The position numbers and the translations under genes were made by a program. A stretch of DNA of 42,500 nt from Symbiodinium natans (lineage: Eukaryota > Sar > Dinophyceae > Suessiales > Symbiodiniaceae): positions 127,513 to 170,012 of the forward strand of contig CAJNDS010002467.1 in the NCBI GenBank assembly GCA_905221605.1, read 5' to 3'. How positions within the stretch are numbered: the stretch's first letter is position 1; each line of letters starts with the position of its first letter. Below are positions 1 to 8,100 of the stretch, in pieces. The notes under the pieces are model-generated. The model worked only from the letters and a program-made list of their open reading frames with translations, was not told the DNA's origin and did not search any database.

Positions 1-146
1 CTTCTGACGTCCGAAATAAAGGCGCACCCTAAACCCCAAACCCCAAATCCCAAATCCCAAACCCCAAACCCCAAACCCCAAACCGCAGCAGACGTTGGCA
101 TCCATAGCCTTGCAAAGATTCATCGTTGTGGCACCGACGGTAAGTA

Positions 147-585
147 GGCGCCAGACCGCGTTGTCGCCTGGTGCTCCAAGTTGTGCTTCTGCCTCTCGGT
201 CCCGCCCGCTTTTTGGTGCTCTTCGATTGTAGGCATAGCTACTTGTTGACGAGGCCTTATTGCGCATGGCCCGTGTTGAAAAACCCTGAACCCTAAACTC
301 TAACCTCAAAAACCCTAAACCCTAAACCCTAAACCCTAAACCTGAGTTTGAGACACCTGCGGTGTTGTCATGGTGTTGCATGGTTGATCCTGCTTGATCC
401 TTGGGGACGACATGAACCCCAAAAGAGTTTTAGGGTTTAGGGTTTAGGGTTTTTCAACACGGGCCATGCGCAATAAGGCCTCGTCAACAAGTAGCTATGC
501 CTACAATCGAAGAGCACCAAAAAAGCGGGCGGGACGAAGGCAGAAGCACAACTTGGAGCACCAGGCGACAACGCGGTTTGGCGCC
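147..585. repeat. Inverted repeat with ~140-bp arms
   Basis: Bases 147-287 and 446-585 are reverse complements with few mismatches; for example CTTATTGCGCATGGCCCGTG in the left arm returns as CACGGGCCATGCGCAATAAG in the right. The ~160-bp spacer holds a CCCTAAA array (about 297-341), a short non-array core and a TTTAGGG array (430-450). The telomeric units are thus part of the palindrome and reach into both arm ends. The structure could be a MITE, a fold-back element or a duplicated-inverted island. I see no coding content in the arms. Confidence 0.9.
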
Positions 586-1264
586 TGGGTTATAGTACAG
601 TAGTGTGGTGCATACGACCCCAATTTTAGGGTTTTTTTCGGCCCCCAAGGATTTGGATAGGCCACGCATGCTACACATTTTGTGCTGCGTGTTCAAGAGT
701 TGACCCTGAAGCTCCCCACAGTGGGTCAGCCGACTGTTGAGTGTCTTGTGTATTTGAAGGCCCTAAACCTGAACCCTAAACCCTCAAAAACCCTGAGCCT
801 TGAAAAACCCTAAGCCCTAAAACCCTCAGGGGGGGTTGGCCTCCCTGAGGCTCCCTATAAGCTTCCTTAAAGTTCCCTGGGTACCTACCCCTCATGAACC
901 GCCCTCCCTTAAGAACCCCATAAAAGTGGCACATGCTGCTCGTGACGTGCAGAACTGTGCCTTGCGAGAGCTCGTGGCTAGGGTTTAGGGTTTAGGGTTT
1001 AGGGTTCAGGGTTTAGGGTTTGGGGTTTGGGGTTTAGGGTTTAGGGTTTAGGGTTTACGGTCGTCTTGCACTTAAACTGTTTGGTATTATTTGAGGGTCG
1101 AACGTTCAGCTCGACTCCCTGCCCGGCAGGCCGTCGTGAGCAGAGGCGCAGAATGTTGGCGCGCCCGACGGATTTCGGTGACGGAGTTACCATAAACCCT
1201 AAACCCTAAACTCTAAACCCTAAACCCTAAACCCAAAACCCAAAACCCTAAACCCATCCCGAAT

Positions 1265-1365
1265 AGTCCATGTACCTAAATAGAGAATAGTTGGGTCTCA
1301 AAGTACTTCCTGTGTCAGGACTTTGGGGCCCAAGTATAGAATAAGGTACGCGGACCCGCAGGGCA
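1265..1365. mobile_element. MITE-like repeat, family B (GTCCATGTACC ends)
   Basis: A divergent copy of a hairpin-type repeat also seen at 27357, 32974, 34226 and 35222. The left end reads GTCCATGTACCTA and the right half carries GGGGCCCAAGTATAGAATAAGGTAC, so the two ends are imperfect inverted repeats. No protein is encoded. It is a short non-autonomous element by appearance; no autonomous partner is visible here. Confidence 0.5.
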
Positions 1366-1655
1366 TATTTTTTAGCCCTAAACCCGAAACCCCTAACCCT
1401 AAACCCTGAAACTCGAAACCCTGAAACCCTCAGACCCTAAACCCCTAAACCCTAGGTCCCCTTTGGGGTGTAGGATTTATATAGGGTTGCTTTCTCGACC
1501 AGGCCGCTCCCAACCTACTTGACAGGAGCCAAACCAGAGCCAACCAAAGCCATCTTCGGCCTCTTAGGGTCTAGGGTTTAGGGTTTAGGGTCTAGGGTTT
1601 AGGGCTGGAACTCTTGTTGACGGACTTTCTTGTCTACGACTTCATCCGCCAAGGG

Positions 1656-1707
1656 CCTACTTTCTATCGCGATGGCTGCTCGGGCGGAGGGCATGGCGAA
1701 GAAGGTT
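1656..1707 (+). CDS. Possible exon (AMAARAEGMAKK)
   Basis: After an AAG|G acceptor-like site the + strand reads GLLSIAMAARAEGMAKK, and a GTTTCC donor-like site follows. The composition (Ala, Arg, Lys) and codon choice look coding, but other frames are also open (one gives a 71-codon frame). The island lies between a TTTAGGG array (1564-1603) and a CCCTAAA array (1805 on). I do not recognise the product. Confidence 0.2.
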
Positions 1708-2931
1708 TCCTTAAATGGGGGGTCCCTTTTCGGTGGTTCCTATTTTCAGGAGTTTCGTTATTTGGGGTATTCTCAGGGTGCCCCTATGTTGGCACACCGG
1801 AAGCCCGAAAACTGAAACCTAAGCTCTAGACCCTAAGTCCCAAACCCCGGACTGGAAGCCCGGAAATCCCAAGCCCTAAACCCCAAACCCTAAACCCCAA
1901 ACCCTAAATCCTAAACCCTAAATCCTCAAGCCCTAAACCCCAAACCCTCTTCCTTGAGGGCTGAGGGAGGGAAACCCACCGACGCCAGGCCGCAGCTCCA
2001 AGTTCAAGGCCCCTTGGAAGATGAGGTCCCTACACCGGGGGGTTTAGGGGTTTGGGGTTTAGGGTTTAGGGCTTAGGGCTTAGGGCTTAGGGCTTAGGGT
2101 TTTTTTTGAAGTAATTCAGGGTTCAGGCGCGGGGAAAGTTTCGAGGAGTTTCGTTTTTGACTTTTGAATAATTTTAAGTTACAGCGGCTTCAGGGTTTGG
2201 GGCGGGGGGCTTTAGGGGTATCAGTGTAGCGATTGAAGGCGTTGAGAGGGTTTAGGTGTTGAGGATTTTGGGGCTTCGGGCTTCAGGGGTGGGGATTTTG
2301 GGGTTTGGGCTTCGGGACTAAGAGGTTCTGGGAAACCCTAAACCCTAAACCCTAAACCCTAAACCCAAAACCCATTATGGTTTGGGGGGTTTAGGGGTTT
2401 AGGATGTAGGGTGCCAGGTTTAAGTGGTTTAGGGGGTTAAAGCGGGCTTAGGGGTCTAGAGGTCGCGGGTTGAAGCTGGCTTAGGGGTTGAGGGGTGACG
2501 GCTGAGGCTTTTAGCCTGGGTGTGGGGTTCAGGGTTTAGGATTGAGGGTTGCAATTGCTTCAGAATTTTGGGGGGTGTAGGGTTTAGGGTTTAGGGTTCT
2601 AAGCTCCTACCCTCGCAACCCTAACCTCTGCACCCGAACTGTTTGGCAAACCCTAAGAGAGAGGGTTCTCAAGAGGGTATGTACCCCAAGGTTCCCTAAT
2701 ACTCCCCACTACTCCCTAAGGCTCCCGAAGCTTCCCTAAGATTCCCTACGAACCTACCCCCCCCCCCCCCCTTCTTCCCTTAAGGACCCTTTAATCATAG
2801 GTTTAGGGTTTCGGGTTTCGGGTTTAGGGTTTAAAGGTTTAGGGTTTCGGGTTCAGGGTTTAGGGTTTAGGGCGTAGCCTTCTCTCTGTATGCCTGCAAC
2901 TCGATCGTGTGTAGGGAGGTCTTATGTTCTA

Positions 2932-3029
2932 AGGGTAGAGGCACGGCCCCCTGATCTGGTCCCTTATTAGCTTCTTAATTTTGAGGGTTCTGAAGTATGG
3001 GCCCTTGGGTTTTACAGCGTACAAAAGGG
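2932..3029. mobile_element. MITE-like repeat, family G (GAAGTATGGGCCC)
   Basis: Shares GGGTTCTGAAGTATGGGCCC and surrounding sequence with copies at 11645, 25326, 25453, 34120 and 39096. The copies are about 80-130 bp and non-coding. The best-preserved one (25453-25582) has an inverted partner of its left end (GGTAGTTGCATGGGCCC ... GGGACCATGTAACTGCCC), so the family is MITE-like. Confidence 0.6.
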
Positions 3030-3151
3030 CTCTAAACCCTAAACCCTAAACCCTAAACCCTAAACCCTAAACCCCCTAAGGAAGGGCCGGGGACCGTGTC
3101 ACCACCCAAAGATGTGTCTCCGTGATGAGTGTTCAGGATGGTTAGATGAAT

Positions 3152-3302
3152 ACTCTAAACCGTAAACCCTAAACCCTAAACCTAAACCCTAAACCCTAAA
3201 CCCTAAACCCTAAACCCTAAACCCTAAACCCTAAACCCTAAACCCTAAACCCTAAACCCTAAGCCCCAAGCCCCAAGCCCCAAACCCCAAACCCCAAATC
3301 CT
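3152..3302 (-). repeat. CCCTAAA array
   Basis: Near-perfect CCCTAAA heptamers from 3166 to 3262, then a run of variant CCCCAAG/CCCCAAA units to 3302. It ends next to the possible exon at 3309. Confidence 0.95.
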
Positions 3303-3308
3303 ATGCAG

Positions 3309-3400
3309 TCCTTTCTGAGAAGTGTGCCTGGGAAGGACTCGGTCAACATTGGCTGCAGCTTCTAACGATCCTGGGGAAGGCTTTCCGATCAGAGTTGGGG
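3309..3400 (+). CDS. Possible exon (CAWEGLGQHWLQLL)
   Basis: Following a GCAG acceptor-like site, the + strand gives an open frame containing EKCAWEGLGQHWLQLLTI and then LGKAFRSE, ending near GT-type sites at 3401 or 3412. The nearest upstream array is CCCTAAA (3152-3302) and the downstream one is TTTAGGG (3411-3601), the arrangement seen around the better-supported exons. The protein family is not recognised. It could be an N-terminal exon of the downstream PARP-like gene or part of another gene. Confidence 0.3.
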
Positions 3401-3410
3401 GTTTTCCTTT

Positions 3411-3601
3411 GGGTTTAGGGTTTAGGGTTTAGGGTTTAGGGTTTAGGGTTTAGGGTTTAGGGTTAGGGTTTAGGGTTTAGGGTTTAGGGTTTAGGGTTTA
3501 GGGTTTAGGGTTTAGGGTTTAGGGTTTAGGGTTTAGGGTTTAGGGTTTAGGGTTTAGGGTTTAGGGTTTAGGGTTTAGGGTTTAGGGTTTAGGGTTTAGG
3601 G
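3411..3601 (+). repeat. Longest TTTAGGG array (~27 copies)
   Basis: About 190 bp of TTTAGGG heptamers, interrupted once by a 6-bp unit near 3462. It is one of the two longest arrays in the window and is as uniform as a true telomere, although it is interstitial. Confidence 0.97.
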
Positions 3602-3860
3602 GTGGTTTCCGAAATTGGGGGTACCTTTTTGGGGTCCTTGTTCTACGGGTCTTGGGTTCAATGAGGCAGCTTTGTTTTCCTTTGTGGCTGGACTCCTTCT
3701 GGGTTTAGGGTTGAGGGTTTAGGGTTTAGGGTTTAAGGTGACTTGCGGGAAACGTGGTCGACATGAATGTAGCATAACCTCTATGTACTGGGTTCTTGTT
3801 GAGAAGCTTTTTACTTAGTTGCCATCGAGGCCCCCGAAACTACCCCGGTAAACCCGAAAC

Positions 3861-4006
3861 CCGAAGCCCGAAACCCTAAACCCTAAACCCTAAACCCTTA
3901 TAAACCCCAAACCCTAAACCCTAAACCCTAAACCCTAAACCCTAAACCCTAAACCCTAAACCCTAAACCCTAAACCCTAAACCCTAAACCCTAAACCCTA
4001 AACCCG
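3861..4006 (-). repeat. CCCTAAA array
   Basis: About 145 bp of CCCTAAA with a few CCCGAAA/CCCCAAA variants at the left edge and one CTTATAAA break near 3898. The uniform part runs up to the island at 4010-4100. Confidence 0.95.
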
Positions 4007-4018
4007 AACTTTCTCCAG

Positions 4019-4079
4019 AGTTCCAGGCGCCTGGGCATCGGAATGGAATCTCCAAGCTTCCGTCTGTGCGCGCGAGCCG
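4019..4079 (+). CDS. Possible exon, unknown product
   Basis: The island begins with a pyrimidine-rich CTTTCTCCAG and ends at GTGAAA, both plausible splice signals. Two + frames are open: one reads FQAPGHRNGISKLPSVRASR and the other SSRRLGIGMESPSFRLCARA. The second continues through the donor-like site to a stop near 4091. No family is recognised and the frame is undecided. Confidence 0.25.
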
Positions 4080-4109
4080 GTGAAATAATGTAAGGGGCTC
4101 AATATAATC

Positions 4110-4190
4110 TTTAATTGTTTTTTTTTGGGGGGGGGTTATTGTAGCATAGTGATAAAGGGATCCTAAGGGAATACGGTTTGTACTTATTCC
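4110..4190. mobile_element. Dispersed repeat, family I
   Basis: The G-run followed by GGTTATTGTAGCATAGTGA and then AAGGGAATAC...TATTCC matches 4775-4860 on the same strand and 23030-23110 in reverse. The AAGGGAATAC/GTATTCC ends form a small hairpin. Non-coding. Confidence 0.6.
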
Positions 4191-4300
4191 CAACCCTAAA
4201 CCTTAAACCCTAAACCCTAAACCCCCACCTTGAGCCCTTGCCTTTGCATGACTAGGAGGATGCCAAAGGGAACTATGTTTTCTATGTCAGGCTTCATTAG

Positions 4301-4432
4301 CCCCTAAACCCTAAACCCTAAACCCTAAACCCTAACCCTAAACCCTAAACCCTAAACCCTAAACCCTAAACCCTAAACCCTAAACCCTAAACCCTAAACC
4401 CTAAACCCTAACTAAACCCTAAACCCTAAACC
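4301..4432 (-). repeat. CCCTAAA array
   Basis: About 130 bp of CCCTAAA with two short irregular units (near 4335 and 4408). It lies immediately upstream of the coding-like island at 4468. Confidence 0.95.
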
Positions 4433-4467
4433 CCTCACCCCCCGCCCCTCCTCCCCCGGCCGCGCAG

Positions 4468-4576
4468 CCGAATTCGAATTCGAGCATGCAGCGTCCGCCA
4501 TAGGTGGAGCACGCGTGCGCGCACGCCGGAATGGCCCGTTCCAAGGCTGTGCTCCGCCCACCGAAGCCTTCTGGTA
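4468..4576 (+). CDS. Possible exon (EFEFEHAASAIGGARV)
   Basis: After a GCGCAG acceptor-like site the + frame reads EFEFEHAASAIGGARVRARR and then NGPFQGCAPPTEAFW before a TAG. A GT donor-like site at 4504 would shorten the exon to EFEFEHAASAI. A CCCTAAA array lies upstream and a TTTAGGG array downstream. It could belong to the N-terminal part of the PARP-like gene, but no homology is recognised. Confidence 0.3.
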
Positions 4577-4774
4577 GGGTTTAGGGTTTAGGGTTTAGGC
4601 TTTGGGGTTTGGGGTTTAGGGTTTAGGGTTTAGAGTTTAGGGTTTTGGGTTTAGGGTTTAGGGTTTAGGGTTTAGGCTATAGGGTTTAGGGTTGAGATGC
4701 ACGCATAAGTTGATCGAAGGTAGCCTCTGGTGTTCAAGGGTGCAGCAGGATGCAACGGGATAATCTAGGCTCCT

Positions 4775-4860
4775 AAATAATCAGTATAATGTTTTGGGGG
4801 GTTATTATAGTATAGTGACAAAGGGACCACAAGGGAATACTACTAGTAAGTATTCCGACC
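4775..4860. mobile_element. Dispersed repeat, family I
   Basis: Second copy of the repeat at 4110: GGGGGGTTATTATAGTATAG, then AAGGGAATACTACTAGTAAGTATTCC, whose end is a near-perfect palindrome. Non-coding. Confidence 0.65.
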
Positions 4861-5087
4861 CAGTATTAAGTGCTTTTAGAAGCTCTTGGCTTGGGTTGCT
4901 TTTGAGTTCAGGGACCGGGTTTGAGTTTTTGTGTCTTTAAGGCGTAAGTTTTTTTGGGGTGGGAGGGGAAGGATGGATCCGGGCCGGGGGAGAAAGGGTT
5001 TAGGCTATTAGGGTTTAGAAGTTTAGGGTAATCGGGTTGTAGCGATCCCAGCCTCAACCTGCGGCCAGGGCACAAGAGCACGAGTAG

Positions 5088-5156
5088 AGTTCCGTGTTTC
5101 ACCCAACCGCGTGTGCAAACCGGGAGCAGACACTTGATCTGTTGGAGGCTGGCCTG
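5088..5156 (+). CDS. PARP-like gene: candidate exon with start of the catalytic domain
   Basis: Reads SSVFHPTACANREQTLDLLE then AGL, flanked by TAG| before and |GTCGGG after. The layout hydrophobic-H-x-T, then about 15 residues, then LLEAGL resembles the PARP opening motif L-x-H-G-T...I...G-F. Gly of HGT is replaced by Pro, which is unusual: either a divergent family member or a chance match. Unlike the other exons it is preceded by TTTAGGG-type and followed by CCCTAAA-type sequence. The opposite strand also has an 87-codon frame here, which I regard as a shadow. Confidence 0.45.
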
Positions 5157-8100
5157 GTCGGGGCAATCCACTCAACGCCTTAAACCCTAGACCAACAAAC
5201 CCTCCCCCTCGAGCCCTAAACCCTGAACCCTAAACCCTAAACCCTAAACCCGCTAAGATAACCCTCCCTTAAGCGGCTCCAGGTGCCGCCGGGGGGGGAA
5301 GCTCTCTCGGTGAGGTTTTGTTATCTACAATACAAGTTTATGGTTCAGGGTTTAGGGTTTAGGGTTTTTAGGGTTCAGGGTTCAGGGTTTAGGGTTTAGG
5401 GTTTAGGGTTTAGGGTGTATGGGGTCCAGGGCTTCTCTGTTGTGTTGGGGCCGCCGGCTTACATCAACTCACCGTAGCAAAGGGACTTTTAGACCTAACC
5501 TCTAACTTTGCAGCTGGCGCGCGAGCCCTTGGGTCTAGGTAGGGTTCCGACTAGATAGATCCTGTCATGTTTCCAACCTTCGGACTTGTTTGTGAGGATC
5601 CTGATAGGTTCCAGGGGATAGTCGATAGGTCACAAGAGCTTCCAAGCAGGGTCCCTAAACCCTAAACCCTAAACCCTATAAACTCTATAAACTCTATAAA
5701 CTCTATACCCTGTACTCTGTACCCCATACCCCATACCCCATACCCCATACCCCATACCCATTTGAAACTTGAAAGCCCACAATGGCCACCTCCAGTAGTC
5801 CGCGGAGTCACAAAAGAACTCCTTTCCTAGGGCTGTCTCGTGTGGTTTCGCTCGCGGGGGGGACGCTCAGGTTTTGCCTAAACCCTAAACCCTGAACCTT
5901 ACACCCTAAACTCTAAACCCTAAACCCTAAACCCTGAACCCTAAACCCTAAACCCTAAACCCTGAACCCTGAACCCTAAACCCTAAACCCTAAACCCTAA
6001 ACCCTAAACCCTAAACCCTGAACCCTGAACCCTAAACCCTGAACCCCAAACCCGAGCTCTGAACCCTGAACCCTGAACCCTAAGCCTAAGGGTCCATGTA
6101 AGCAGGTACTGACTTAGCTAGGGTTTCGGGTCAGGGTTTAGGGGCTTTAAGGCGGGTTTTGGGGTTCAGGGTTTAGGGTTTAGGGTTTATGGTTTAGGTT
6201 TTTCTGGAGCAGCCTTCCCATGCGACAACTGCTTGTTTACGGGAGCAGGGGACCCCTAAAATAGATCCCCGGATAGTAGGATTCCCTTATAAGAAGGACC
6301 CTAGACCCTAGACCCTAAACCCTAAACCCTAAACCCTAAACTTAGTAGGATTCCCTTATAAGAAGGACCCGAAGAAGGTAGCCCTAATACTAGGCTGTAC
6401 CCTGAAACCTTAAACCCTAAACCCTAAACCCTAAACCCCAAAAGAGGAACCCAATAAGGTACCCCCCCCCCCTATTCGCGGAAACTTTAACTCTAAAACC
6501 TAAACCCTAAACCCTAAACTTCCTACGTTTGTAGACCCCAACTCAACGTGCCCCTCGAAGTCGAACTACAATCGTTCGAGCGAGGTGCTTCCACCGAAAG
6601 GTGCAGCAGAGTCTGCAACCGGCTCGAGGCGGTTTAGGACTTAGGGTTTAGGGTTTAGGGTTTAGGGTTTAGGGTTTAGGGATTCAGGGTTTAGGAACAA
6701 CAAGTGGCAGCAAGGCAAGAGGCCCAGCTGACTCAATACGAAACATGTCACTTGGTGGCCCAGTGGTACCTTTTGCCTTTTTTTGGTTCTCGGGGTTTAG
6801 GGTTTAGGGTTTAGGGTTTAGGGTTTAGGGTTTAGGGTTTAGGGTTTAGGGCTTAGGGTTTAGGGTTTAGGGTTTAGGGTTTAGGTTCCTTAAAAGAGTA
6901 GCCAACTTCCAAAAGACACATTTCGTAGACACATACCCGAAGGTGAATCGTGTACGTCAAATTCTGTCACCCTCCGGCAATGGGTGCCTCTGTTCTAATA
7001 TTCTGGCCCTGAGCGACCAAGGAGATGTTTCGACTTTGAAGCCAACCAATTCCGTCTGTTTGAAAGTTCGATCTGATGCGTGCGCGTCAAAAGGCCCACT
7101 TAGACCACGCAACCTTGACCCTAAACCCTTCCCAACTTCTTAGTTCCAAACCCGAATCCCTAAAAGCCTACACCCCTGAGCCCGTAGAATCCGAACCAGC
7201 AGGGCAGGGTATACCCTTAACAAGGCAGATATCTAGCATATCTTTGGGGGGGGGCCCCTCCCCCCGCTGCGCACCCCCCCCCCCCCCCCCCCGCCCTCGC
7301 CCCCCCAAACCCCCCTCCCAAACATGCCGAAAACCCTAAATGCCTAACAGATGAGTCTTTTTGTTGTTCAGTCGTTTTCGTAAGTTAGTTCCGAGAAGCC
7401 CTAAACCCTAAACCCTGAATAAAGCCTAAACCCTAAACCTATAAACCCTAAAACCCTAAAACCCGAAAACCCTAAACCCTAAACCCTAAACCCTAAACCC
7501 TAAACCCTAAACCCTAAACCTCAATGCAGGTACGTCAAAGGCGATTCCAAAGGCTGGTTTCCGATGATCTTGTGCCGCGTGACCTTGGGGCGGATCTTCT
7601 ACTGCGCGAACGCGGACACTGGCAGGGTTTAGGGTTTAGGCTTTAGGGCTTAGGGCTTAGGGTTTTAGGGTTTTAGGGTTTAGGGTTTAGGGTTTAGGGT
7701 TTAGGGTTTAGGGTTTAGGGTTTAGGGTTTGGGGGGCTTTGTTCAACTCCCAGCCCAACAAAAGCCTTAACCCTTCAACCCCCAGACTCATGATTTTGTT
7801 GGTTCTATTTGTGCTTGTGGGAGGCTTCCCCTGAGCCCCGTAACTCCCTTTAGAGTCTATCTGTGGTAATTAGTTGTTTAGTGTTTTCGGGTTTAGGGTT
7901 TAGGCTCTAGGGCTTTAGGGTTTTAGGGTTTCAGAGGGTTTTTGGGTTTTTGGGTTTAGGGTTTGTATAGACACTGGATGGACCCTTAACTCCTCAACCC
8001 CAAAATGCATGTCATAAACTATAGAACATCAACCTCAACTTGATTCCTGCAACTTCAAAGCCTACACCGCGAACTCCGAAACCCGAATCCCAAAGCCCAA

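Noticed and set aside
4908-5171. 87-codon minus-strand frame
   Set aside because: It overlaps the PARP-like exon candidate at 5088-5156 and half of it is repeat-derived sequence; treated as a shadow.
6536-6640. Candidate PARP exon with CPSKSNY (resembling SKSANY near the catalytic Tyr)
   Set aside because: All three + frames are open in this island, the expected Tyr-Phe is missing upstream, and phases do not connect to 7530. It may be an exon but the PARP match looks accidental.
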